The notes beneath the pieces are model-generated. The model saw only the letters and a program-made list of their open reading frames with translations, was not told the DNA's origin and made no database searches. Position numbers and translations under genes: made by a program. 45,770 nucleotides of DNA, taken from positions 1 to 45,770 of the forward strand of contig JANLFM010000001.1 in the NCBI GenBank assembly GCA_024655865.1. Direction: 5' to 3'. This document shows positions 1-8,492 of the stretch, in pieces (the first letter of the stretch is position 1; every line of letters starts with the position of its first letter). The DNA is from Caldisericota bacterium. Its GTDB lineage: Bacteria; Caldisericota; JANLFM01.

Positions 1-1
1 C

Positions 2-79
2 TACCTGGTGCTGGGACTCGGCCTTTTCATCTGGATGGAGAGCACTGCGCGAAAAAATGCCTCCCTCGACCTGTATTAG
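2..79 (+). CDS. C-terminal fragment of a membrane protein (truncated by window start)
   Basis: Open frame from base 2: YLVLGLGLFIWMESTARKNASLDLY*, hydrophobic helix then charged tail, ending at TAG 77-79. Confidence 0.4.
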   Translation, partial: YLVLGLGLFIWMESTARKNASLDLY

Positions 80-132
80 CAGGTAGAAAATGCATGGAAT
101 ATCATATTATTGAGAAAAACGAGGAGGGAGCC

Positions 133-909
133 ATGCAAAAATCCCTGGGTTTAGTTGGAGGAGGGCGCCTAGCGCGTATCCTATTGGAAGGTTTAAAGCA
201 GGCCGGAGTTTTTCCTGAAGAGGTCACCGTGAGCGATGTAAACGGGGAGGCTCTGGAAAAGTTGAAAGCTCTATTTCCCGCAATTAATGTCAGCTTACAA
301 GATAACTCCAGAGCTTTTTCTGCGGACTATGTTTTTTTGGCCGTCCCTCCTGGCTTACTCCTTCAAGTTGCAAGCGAAAGTAGGGAGAGCCTGAAAAAAA
401 GCGCTGTGATTTTCTCTCCAGCTCCCGGAATTACAATCTCCAGAATTTCCGAGGCTCTTTCTGGTTTCCGGAGGATCGTGCGGGTCATCCCCAATGCCCC
501 CTCAATTATCGGTTTTGGCTTCAATCCAGTGGCTTTTTCAGAGGCTTTTTCCAAGAAGGAAAGGGAGGAAATCCTATCCTGGCTTTTTGCTCTGGGGGAA
601 TGCCCTGAGGTTCCAGAGGATCACCTGGAAGCCTATGCCATTTTGACCGCCATGGGACCCGCCTATTTCTGGTTCCAGCTGGAGGAGTTAAGCAAACTGG
701 GGCAATCGTTCGGATTGGAAAAGGAGGAAGTGGAAAAGGGCCTTTTAAAAATGATCGAGGGGAGTGTGCGGGTTCTTTTTCAATCAGGTTTGAGCGGGGA
801 AGAAGTGCTGGATTTAATACCCTCAAAGCCCTTAAAGGATTCCGAGGAAACGATCAGGGAAATCTACAGGTCGATGTTAGGCACTTTGTATCAAAAAATG
901 AGAAAATAA
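133..909 (+). CDS. Pyrroline-5-carboxylate reductase-like NAD(P)-binding protein
   Basis: N-terminal Rossmann motif LGLVGGGRLARILLEGL, VIPNAPSIIGFG and a C-terminal helical domain resemble ProC/F420-dependent oxidoreductase family. ATG at 133 preceded by GAGGAGGGAG; the track's upstream ATG at 94 is less likely. Confidence 0.75.
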   Translation: MQKSLGLVGGGRLARILLEGLKQAGVFPEEVTVSDVNGEALEKLKALFPAINVSLQDNSRAFSADYVFLAVPPGLLLQVASESRESLKKSAVIFSPAPGITISRISEALSGFRRIVRVIPNAPSIIGFGFNPVAFSEAFSKKEREEILSWLFALGECPEVPEDHLEAYAILTAMGPAYFWFQLEELSKLGQSFGLEKEEVEKGLLKMIEGSVRVLFQSGLSGEEVLDLIPSKPLKDSEETIREIYRSMLGTLYQKMRK

Positions 910-934
910 AAATGGGGACTGTCCCTAATTTTTA
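908..934. repeat. Palindromic GGGGACTGTCCC(T) repeat, copy 1
   Basis: aaaaatggggactgtccctaattttta; core 914-926 nearly identical to copy 2 at 977-1004. Confidence 0.75.
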
Positions 935-968
935 CAGGGGGCTCCCAAAGCCGAAGATAGGCACCAAA

Positions 969-2045
969 ATGCAAGGAAAAAAATGGGGACTGTCCCCAAT
1001 TTTACTCGCAATGAGCGGAGGCGTGGATAGCTCCTTTGCCGGCTACCTCCTCAAAGAAAAGGGAGTGGAGGTGGAAGGGGCTTTTATGTTCTTTTGCCCG
1101 AACTCCCGCTGCTGCTCCCTGGATGCTGAAATAAGGGCTAAAGAAGTAGCGAAGAAGCTGGGCATTCCCTTTCACCGCGTGGATGCGCAGGCGATCTTCC
1201 GGGAAAAGGTCATCGGGAATTTCCTGGAAAATGTGAAGCGAGGATTCACCCCTAATCCCTGCACGGTCTGCAATGAGCAGATCAAGTTCGGCTTCCTTTT
1301 GGATTTCGCCCTGGAAAACGGCTTCAGCCACCTAGCAACGGGACACTACGCCCGCGTGGTCTATGATGCCCAGCACGGAGCCTTCCGCCTGCTTAAGGGA
1401 AAGGACGAGAAAAAGGACCAGAGCTATATGCTTTACCGCCTGAACCAGAGGAGCCTTCCCCACGTGCTTTTCCCTCTGGGCGATTGGCGCAAGCAGGAGG
1501 TCTACGAGAAAACCAGGGCTCTAAGTTGGGAAGTAGCTGAGGCCAAAGAGAGCCAGGACCTTTGCTTCCTTCCCAAGGGGATGACGCTTCAAGAATTTTT
1601 AGAGCAGTTTGGTTTTCCTTTGCGCCCTGGCCCCATTATTGAGAGTTCAGGAAAAGTCATTGGCACTCATGATGGTCTCTACGCCTACACTGTGGGCCAG
1701 CGTCGGGGGATCAAGCTTCCGGGAGGGCCTTTCTATGTGCTTAGACAGGATTTTCAGAGAAATGCCCTGATCGTAGGGAAAAAGGAGGAAGTGGAAAAGA
1801 AAGCCCTTATTGCCGGAGAGATCAACTGGGTCGTTGGCCCTCCGCCTGAATTTCCTTTCTGGGCAAAAGCGAGGATCCGCTATGGACACAAGGAGGCTCC
1901 GGCCCTGGTGGAAAGATTTGAAGAAGATAAATTAAAAGTAGTTTTCAAAGAACCTCAGTTTGCCATTACCCCGGGGCAGGCGTTGGTGCTCTTCCACGAA
2001 GAGGAAGTCCTCGGGGGTGGGGTAATCTTAGGGACTCTGGATTAA
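969..2045 (+). CDS. mnmA: tRNA-specific 2-thiouridylase MnmA
   Basis: PP-loop AMSGGVDSS, NPCTVCNEQIKF and SQDLCF cysteine motifs, GHYARV. The ORF extends to 912 but ATG 969 (MQGKKWGLSPILLAMSGG) is a plausible start. Confidence 0.9.
   Translation: MQGKKWGLSPILLAMSGGVDSSFAGYLLKEKGVEVEGAFMFFCPNSRCCSLDAEIRAKEVAKKLGIPFHRVDAQAIFREKVIGNFLENVKRGFTPNPCTVCNEQIKFGFLLDFALENGFSHLATGHYARVVYDAQHGAFRLLKGKDEKKDQSYMLYRLNQRSLPHVLFPLGDWRKQEVYEKTRALSWEVAEAKESQDLCFLPKGMTLQEFLEQFGFPLRPGPIIESSGKVIGTHDGLYAYTVGQRRGIKLPGGPFYVLRQDFQRNALIVGKKEEVEKKALIAGEINWVVGPPPEFPFWAKARIRYGHKEAPALVERFEEDKLKVVFKEPQFAITPGQALVLFHEEEVLGGGVILGTLD
977..1004. repeat. Palindromic GGGGACTGTCCCC repeat, copy 2, inside the 5' end of mnmA
   Basis: aaaaaaatggggactgtccccaatttta; perfect palindrome core 985-997. 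Confidence 0.8.
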
Positions 2046-2104
2046 TCGAATCTCATTTCTCAAAAAAAATTTTTAAAAATAGCCTCCAAATGGCTTCCCG
2101 GTTA

Positions 2105-2132
2105 TTGCCTATAGCATTCAAAGGCATATAAT
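2105..2132 (+). promoter_or_regulatory. Putative promoter of corA (TTGCCT-16-TATAAT)
   Basis: TTGCCT 2105-2110, TATAAT 2127-2132; predicts a roughly 220-nt 5' UTR. Confidence 0.45.
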
Positions 2133-2159
2133 AAGCAAAATAAATCCCACATGAAGGCA

Positions 2160-2248
2160 GGTGAAGACAATGGATAGTGAGGGTAGTAAACCTTTGCCCG
2201 CTTCCCTTTCAGGGAATCCCAAGCGGCTGGTTAACCATTGTCTTTGCC
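2160..2248 (+). promoter_or_regulatory. Structured 5' leader element upstream of corA
   Basis: 14-bp stem GGTGAAGACAATGG (2160-2173) / CCATTGTCTTTGCC (2235-2248), two wobbles, enclosing CCGCTT/AAGCGG and TTCCCT-ttc-AGGGAA alternatives. Confidence 0.5.
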
Positions 2249-2362
2249 TCTTAAAACGTTCTATCTAACCTAACTTCCGGCGCTGCTTTGGTCCTCTCTG
2301 AGAGAGAAGCCGTCCTGAATTCATTTCAAAAATGAAACAAAATATGGAAAGGAGACGAGAAC

Positions 2363-3334
2363 ATGATCAAAGCAATGCGCACCATAGGAGGAGAACTGGT
2401 TCCAGTTTCGGACCTGGCCGAAAGAAACGCCTGGATTAACATGATAAACCCCACGGAGGACGAGATAGCCCGGGTCGCAGAGGAAACCCATATCCATCCC
2501 GATTTTCTGAAACCTGCTTTAGACGAAGAGGAAAGACCGCGAATCGAAGCCGATGAGGGACAAATCATGATCCTCATTAAGACTCCTGTTATCCGTCGGC
2601 TCGATGGAAATTTCATTTGTGATACAGTCCCACTGGGCATCGTGGCTACGGAAAACACCATCGTCACCGTATCCCTGCTGGAGAACGAGGTCCTGAAGGA
2701 ATTTGAAACCGCAAAGCCCCCCACCTGCCACACGGCTAAAAGGACGCGCTTCGTCCTTCAGATCCTCTTCAAGACCGCAGCCCAGTACTTGAAATATTTG
2801 AGGCTGATCGACCAGAAATCTGACGAAATTGAACACCAGCTTCAAAAATCAATGAAGAACGAGGAACTCACCAGACTCCTGAACCTGGAAAAGAGCTTGG
2901 TATACTTCACCACTTCCCTCAGGGCCAACGAGATCGTTTTTGAGCGCCTCCTCCGCTCCCAGCTTTCCCGGACGCCGGAAGCCGCCACTACTACCCAGGT
3001 CTTGAAGATGTACGAAGAGGACCAGGATCTCCTGGAGGATGTGATCATCGAGAACAAGCAGGCCCTCGAGATGAGCGAAACCTACAGCAACATCCTAAGC
3101 AACACCATGGATGCTTACGCTTCGATCATTTCCAATAACCTGAACATCGTGATGAAATTCCTCACTTCCATGACCATCGTCCTGGCCCTGCCCACAATGA
3201 TTGCTTCTTTCTACGGTATGAACGTCGGTCTGCCCCTCTCAGAGCACCCTCTATCCTTCTGGATTATCCTGGGGATCTCTATAGTAATCGGTGGCGTGGC
3301 GGTTTATTTCCTGAAGAAAAGGCAAATGCTGTAA
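2363..3334 (+). CDS. corA: CorA-family magnesium/cobalt transporter
   Basis: C-terminal YGMNVGLP (GMN motif) between two TM helices; long helical cytoplasmic domain; RBS GGAGACGAG. Confidence 0.9.
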   Translation: MIKAMRTIGGELVPVSDLAERNAWINMINPTEDEIARVAEETHIHPDFLKPALDEEERPRIEADEGQIMILIKTPVIRRLDGNFICDTVPLGIVATENTIVTVSLLENEVLKEFETAKPPTCHTAKRTRFVLQILFKTAAQYLKYLRLIDQKSDEIEHQLQKSMKNEELTRLLNLEKSLVYFTTSLRANEIVFERLLRSQLSRTPEAATTTQVLKMYEEDQDLLEDVIIENKQALEMSETYSNILSNTMDAYASIISNNLNIVMKFLTSMTIVLALPTMIASFYGMNVGLPLSEHPLSFWIILGISIVIGGVAVYFLKKRQML

Positions 3335-3355
3335 AAAATGGTAAACACATCCTGT

Positions 3356-3410
3356 GGCCCTTTTCGCTTGAAACCCTTTAAAGGTACTAAGCGAAAAGGG
3401 CCTTTTAATT
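3356..3410 (+). terminator. Rho-independent terminator after corA
   Basis: Perfect 14-bp stem GGCCCTTTTCGCTT...AAGCGAAAAGGGCC followed by TTTTAATT. Confidence 0.9.
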
Positions 3411-3646
3411 TATGTACCTCTGAAAAATAATGGGCTTCATTTTCATAAGACTGGTCCAGCTCATAGGCACCAAAAGAGTGTCTTTTGTTCTCCCATTCGC
3501 TATAATCTTGATTAACAATTGGCCTTGAAATTTATCTAAAAATGAGAGGGGGAGCAAAGACCTATATAAGGAATGTCTGCGGGAATCCGAGTATAGCGGA
3601 ATATGCTAAAATTCAACCCAGAAATCCCCGAAACCCAAGGAGATAA

Positions 3647-6600
3647 ATGTCAAGTTCAAAGAAGCGCTATTTCAAACTATGGCGCACTATTCAAGGGAGA
3701 TTCATCCTGGTTATCATTTTGGTCTCCCTTCTCGGATTGATTGGCAGCCAGCTCTTGGTCTGGCTTGTTCTGGAGCCTGAGGAGGAGAGAGAAAACAAAG
3801 ACACCTTCTCGAGTACGGCTGACCTGATAGCACTGCATCTGGAGGACTGGTGGAGAACAAGGAGGGATTTCCTTTTTACCCTTTCTGCGGATCCCACTAT
3901 CAGGGATATCTTTATTCATCCGGAGCTTGATCCCCAAATCATTGTTCCCTTCGTTCAAAGGCTGTCTCTGGATTGGGGTGTCTATTCCGTGTTTCTTTTC
4001 TCTCAAGATAGGGGAATTATCTTCTCTGGCCCCGCTCCACTTTCCTCGGAGGATCTGCCTATAGATAAGCTCACTCAAGCTGGTGCCTTTTTCTCCTTTA
4101 CTTTAAATTTCAGCCGAACTCAGGCCCCATTCCTGGCCCTTGTTGCCAATGTCTTAAACAGGGAAGGGGAAACCGCAGGAAGGGTTGGCTTGCTCTTCGA
4201 CCTGAAGACAGAAACCAAGACACTTCTAAGCTTTCCTCGCAAGGAATCGCTCTCCGGAGAATGTCTATTAGGAGAAAAAGAGGGAGAGCGAATCCTGGCC
4301 TTAAGCGAGCTCCGCTTTAAGGAGGCTGATGGATTCCCATTTTATTTCCCGGAGCCTCAAGGAGTAGTCATCCCTATGAGAAAGGCGGTGGAGGGCCAAT
4401 CTGGCACTGAAAAAGCCATCGATTACAGAGGGGTTCCTGCTCTTGCTTCCTACCGGTTCATTATTGGTCCCAATTGGGGGTTGGTGGTCAAGGAGGATTG
4501 GGCGGAGGTCATGAAGCCAGCGCGCGATATGGCCTGGCAGGCAGTAATGGCCATTTCTGGTTTTACACTTTTACTGATCGCTCTCGCTTATTGGATCAAT
4601 TCCAATTCCCTCAAGCCTTTGAGGGAACTCGAGAGGAGGGCTCGCCTTTTAGCAAAGGGGGAAGAAGTAGCATTGGAAATCAAAGACCCTGAAGAAATCG
4701 AGAGCCTCGCCAGGAGCCTGAAAGAGATGGTCAGGGAAATTAAAGCCAGAGATCAGGCACTATTAGACTATGAGAGAAGATGGAGCCAGCTCCTTTTAGA
4801 TAATCCTCAGGCAATGATAATCAGCATTGATAGAGAAGGGAAAATTGTCTCCTTTAATAAAGCCAGCGAGGAAATCTTAGGATACCACAGGGAGGAGGTT
4901 ACCGGTCATTCTTTTTTTGACCTTCTTTCCCCTCCTACGCGGGGTGAAGCGAGGAAATTTTTCCAGAACCTGAACATTTCCCAGGTTCCCACGAGAACAA
5001 CCCTGGAGCTAGAGACTAAATCAGGGGAAACCCGAACTATTGAATGGTTCCTCACAATTCTTGAGAGCCCTGACGGTTCTTTCCAGTCCATTGTGGGAAT
5101 CGGCCTGGACTTAACGGAGAGGGAAAAAATATTAAACGATTTAAACAGGCAGGTAAGGCGTCTGGATCTTTTAAATTCCATCAATCAGGAGATCATAATC
5201 TCTGACCTCAGGAATCTGAAGTCGATGGCGGCGAACATTCGGGAGGTGCTGGACGCCCATACCGTTTTAATTTTCGCCACGGACAGAGAAAGGAAAACAC
5301 TTTCACCTCTTGGCTGGAACTGGCGTCCGGGTTATTATGAAATCCCTGATGAGGTTTTTGTCGAAAGACTTCCCCGCACTACCGAAAAGGGCATCGTGGG
5401 TTATTGTATTCGCGAAGGCGAGCCAGTGGTCTCCGGGGATGCCGAAAGGGATCCCCGCGCCTATCACATTGAGGGGACTGACTATTTGGAAGAATCGGTA
5501 ATCGCTATGCCCCTGCGCTTTCAGGAGGAGGTCCTGGGGGCCATCTTGGTGGGAAAAATGGGCCTTAATCAATTTAAGAAAGAGGATGTTGCCCTTCTTC
5601 AAACCATCGCAGGCTCCTTGGCAGTTGCCCTTCACAACAGGGAAGTCATGCTTAATTTAAAGGAGGAAGAAGAGCGTTTCCGTAACCTCTTTGAGAGCAT
5701 GCCCGATGGCGTGGTAATTTACGACCCCGAAGGAAGGATAATCGAGGTTAATAATGCCCTCTGCCGGACGCTGGAATACTCTCGGGAGGAATTAGTCGGC
5801 AAAAAGGTAGAGGATCTGGATCACCCTGAAAGTAAGAGCCTGGCCCTTCCCTTCCTGAAAGAGGTCAAAAAGAAAGGCAGGGCCAGGAAAGAGCTCCTGA
5901 ACATTACTAAAAACGGGGAGCCAGTTCCGGTGGAGGTCTTTGCCACAAAAATCCAGTATCAGGGAAAGACAGCGTTTCTGGGAGTCTCCCGGGACCTGCG
6001 GGAGAGGAAAAAGCTGGAGCAAATCAAGGACGACCTCCTGTACGCCATCTCCCACGAGATGAAGACCCCTATTCAGTCGCTTATGGCCGCTGTAGAGATT
6101 TACTCCTCTCTTGCTCCCGCTAACTTTGCCGCCCGCTCTGCCGAACTTTTTGAAATTTTTAAGAGAAATATCCTGCGCCTTAAGCAGTTGGTGAATAACT
6201 TCCTGGATGCCCAGAAGCTGGACTCGGAAAGCATCCAGCTTAGCGAAAAGCTCCTGGAAATTAAGCCCTTGATATTGGAAACCCAAGAGCTTCTTAAACC
6301 TTACGCCGTCCTGAATGAGGTAAGCTTTCAAAATGACTTTGAGGAAGACTTGCCCCCTGTTCCCGGAGATCACGAGAGGCTGGTGGAGGTTTTCACCAAC
6401 CTTTATTCCAATGCCATCCGCTTTTCCCCAAAGCGCGGGACGATCGCTACGAGTATCAGGAAAAAAGCACAATTTTTAGAAATCGAAATCACTGACCAGG
6501 GACCAGGAATCCCCAAAGAAGAACTCCCCCACCTTTTCGAGAGGTTTTATCGCCCACAATCTCCAAAACTAAAACCCCTGGCGGGAACAGGCCTGGGACT

Positions 6601-6709
6601 TTATCTCTCTCGCCTGATCGTGGAAAAGCATGGAGGAACGATCGTCGTGGAAAGCGAGGAGGAACAGGGAACCAGGGTCGTCTTTAGCCTCCCCTTACAA
6701 CAGACTTAA
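3647..6709 (+). CDS. Membrane sensor histidine kinase (periplasmic sensor, HAMP, PAS, GAF, PAS, HisKA, HATPase)
   Basis: TM helices near 20-40 and ~300 aa; PAS (NPQAMIISIDREGKIVSFNKASEEILGY); GAF-like middle; second PAS; HisKA SHEMKTPIQS; ATPase NLYSNAIRFSP, DQGPGIP, GTGLGLYLSR. RBS AAGGAG. Confidence 0.9.
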   Translation: MSSSKKRYFKLWRTIQGRFILVIILVSLLGLIGSQLLVWLVLEPEEERENKDTFSSTADLIALHLEDWWRTRRDFLFTLSADPTIRDIFIHPELDPQIIVPFVQRLSLDWGVYSVFLFSQDRGIIFSGPAPLSSEDLPIDKLTQAGAFFSFTLNFSRTQAPFLALVANVLNREGETAGRVGLLFDLKTETKTLLSFPRKESLSGECLLGEKEGERILALSELRFKEADGFPFYFPEPQGVVIPMRKAVEGQSGTEKAIDYRGVPALASYRFIIGPNWGLVVKEDWAEVMKPARDMAWQAVMAISGFTLLLIALAYWINSNSLKPLRELERRARLLAKGEEVALEIKDPEEIESLARSLKEMVREIKARDQALLDYERRWSQLLLDNPQAMIISIDREGKIVSFNKASEEILGYHREEVTGHSFFDLLSPPTRGEARKFFQNLNISQVPTRTTLELETKSGETRTIEWFLTILESPDGSFQSIVGIGLDLTEREKILNDLNRQVRRLDLLNSINQEIIISDLRNLKSMAANIREVLDAHTVLIFATDRERKTLSPLGWNWRPGYYEIPDEVFVERLPRTTEKGIVGYCIREGEPVVSGDAERDPRAYHIEGTDYLEESVIAMPLRFQEEVLGAILVGKMGLNQFKKEDVALLQTIAGSLAVALHNREVMLNLKEEEERFRNLFESMPDGVVIYDPEGRIIEVNNALCRTLEYSREELVGKKVEDLDHPESKSLALPFLKEVKKKGRARKELLNITKNGEPVPVEVFATKIQYQGKTAFLGVSRDLRERKKLEQIKDDLLYAISHEMKTPIQSLMAAVEIYSSLAPANFAARSAELFEIFKRNILRLKQLVNNFLDAQKLDSESIQLSEKLLEIKPLILETQELLKPYAVLNEVSFQNDFEEDLPPVPGDHERLVEVFTNLYSNAIRFSPKRGTIATSIRKKAQFLEIEITDQGPGIPKEELPHLFERFYRPQSPKLKPLAGTGLGLYLSRLIVEKHGGTIVVESEEEQGTRVVFSLPLQQT

Positions 6710-6754
6710 GCTTTGCTTTCAAGTTTCCCCCGAAGCCTTTTAGCAAAAGTAGCA

Positions 6755-6796
6755 AAAAGGGCCCGGCTCCCAAAAAGGCCGAACCCTTTTACTCCA
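6755..6796. terminator. Terminator-like hairpin between convergent genes
   Basis: aaaaaggg-c-ccggc...gccg-aa-cccttttactcc, imperfect stem with A/T tracts on both sides. Confidence 0.5.
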
Positions 6797-6814
6797 AAAA
6801 AGTTTTTGGCTTTA

Positions 6815-8479
6815 TTACTGGATATTCTCTAAGAGCCTGAAAAGCAGGGCTGTAGCTTCCCCACGCGTGGCAAATCCATAAGGCCTCAGGGTTCCATCAG
6901 GATAGCCTGTAATCAACTTTAACTCGAAGGCCGTGGCTACATACTTTTTTTCCAATTCGGTCAAGTCCCCAAGGTCAGAAAAGGGCAAATCGGGAAGGGA
7001 GCGATAAACGGTGCTCTCCTCTAATCCCAGGGCCCTCACTTCCCATTCCACGATTTCCAGGCGGGTAATGTTGTCCTCGGGGTAGAAATTGGTATCTTTG
7101 GCAATTATCTTCTTCAAAACCAGTGCCTGAACGGTGCCGAAGCCCCAATGAGTAGAGGGGAGATCCTGGAAGAAAGGAGCTATATCGGTTACCTGAGAAT
7201 AACCCAGGGCCCGGAGCAGGAAAGCGGCAAATTCCACCCTCTTCAAGGTATCGTTAGGACGATATGTGCCATCGGGGAACCCCTGGACGATTCCCATTTC
7301 TTTGAGTTTAATGATGTTCTCCCGGGCCCAGTGCGTGGCGATGTCTGAGAAAGGCAAAGTCTCGGAAGGCGGAGTCTGGGGCTGCTCTGTAGGCTGAGGA
7401 GGTGGTGGCGGAGGAGGTGGTGGGGGTTGAGGAACAATTTTCTGGAGTTGCATTCTCCACAAGTTATTGATCCCTCCGTCTCCCTGAGCGAGGAAAATCA
7501 CCTCATACCCTCCTGGTCTCCATTGAACCTGGGAAGTGACGGAGGGAAGGAAATCCGGTGAGATCACGCGGAGATCGTTCCCATCGGGAAGAACCGAGTA
7601 AATCCTGTATTTTCCCGCGTCTTTATCCAGGGCCGGAAAGACGATAAACTGACCATCCGGGGACCAGGTGGGACGCCAGAGGGATGTCTCCAGACTGGCA
7701 AGGCTGTACTGGCCAGTTCCGTCCCGGTTCACGATGGCGATAGTTTGCTTCCCCTCTTCTCCACCCACGAAGGCGATCCGTTCACCATCAGGGGAGAAGG
7801 TTCCCGCTCGCGCTCCTCCCGGGTAGTTGGTAATCTGGCGCACATTTCCCCCGGAGAGGTCGCAGAGGAAGAGCTGATAGATGGAGGAACCAGAAGGCTT
7901 GCCCATGAAGAGAACCTCCTGGCGTGAAGGAGAGACTCCCAAAAGAATAGGCTCCAATCCCGGATTGATCCACATCCTTTGTTCGGAGCCGTCAGCGTTC
8001 ATTACCCAGACGGAATAGATACCATTGCTCTGGGAAGTGAAGGCAATTCGGCCATCGGGAAGGTACATGGGGTCGGAATTGTAGTTCGTACTGTTCGTAA
8101 GGAATTTGGGATTCTTGCCATCAGTTCCCACGGTGACCACGTCAGTGTAAACTGTCCCAGTTTCCTTTCCGGTAGTGGCCACGATTAAAATGAGTTTGGA
8201 GCCGTCAGGGCTGAAATTTAAAGACCAGATAGGATTGGGGATGAAGACAATCTGTCTCTGGTTGGAACCGTCCGGATCGGAATAGACAATCGTGTTGTTC
8301 GGTCCTTTGGCAATGAAGGCGATGTAAGACCCATCAAGGGAATAGCGAGGGGAGACGACATCGGCCACGGTCAATCTTTCCGTGGCATTCACCGCTAAGT
8401 AAGGAAATTGGTTCTCAGCCCTTGCCGGCAAAAGCGGCAGGAGGGCTAAAACGAGAGTAAAGATTAAAAGCTTTTTCAT
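6815..8479 (-). CDS. Secreted TolB-like beta-propeller protein with C-terminal SLH domains
   Basis: Signal peptide MKKLLIFTLVLALLPLLPARA; repeated SPDG/D-P-X PD40 blades; polyproline linker; SLH repeats FSDIATHWARENIIKLKEMGIVQGFPDGTYRPND. Confidence 0.85.
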   Translation of the reverse strand: MKKLLIFTLVLALLPLLPARAENQFPYLAVNATERLTVADVVSPRYSLDGSYIAFIAKGPNNTIVYSDPDGSNQRQIVFIPNPIWSLNFSPDGSKLILIVATTGKETGTVYTDVVTVGTDGKNPKFLTNSTNYNSDPMYLPDGRIAFTSQSNGIYSVWVMNADGSEQRMWINPGLEPILLGVSPSRQEVLFMGKPSGSSIYQLFLCDLSGGNVRQITNYPGGARAGTFSPDGERIAFVGGEEGKQTIAIVNRDGTGQYSLASLETSLWRPTWSPDGQFIVFPALDKDAGKYRIYSVLPDGNDLRVISPDFLPSVTSQVQWRPGGYEVIFLAQGDGGINNLWRMQLQKIVPQPPPPPPPPPPQPTEQPQTPPSETLPFSDIATHWARENIIKLKEMGIVQGFPDGTYRPNDTLKRVEFAAFLLRALGYSQVTDIAPFFQDLPSTHWGFGTVQALVLKKIIAKDTNFYPEDNITRLEIVEWEVRALGLEESTVYRSLPDLPFSDLGDLTELEKKYVATAFELKLITGYPDGTLRPYGFATRGEATALLFRLLENIQ

Positions 8480-8492
8480 CGCTCTCCCCTTT

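Noticed and set aside
2133-2362. M-box or yybP-ykoY riboswitch call for the corA leader
   Set aside because: Expected conserved sequence blocks not seen; reported only as an unclassified structured leader.
5792-6472. 226-aa minus-strand ORF inside the histidine kinase
   Set aside because: Antisense to conserved HisKA/PAS coding sequence; no family motif.
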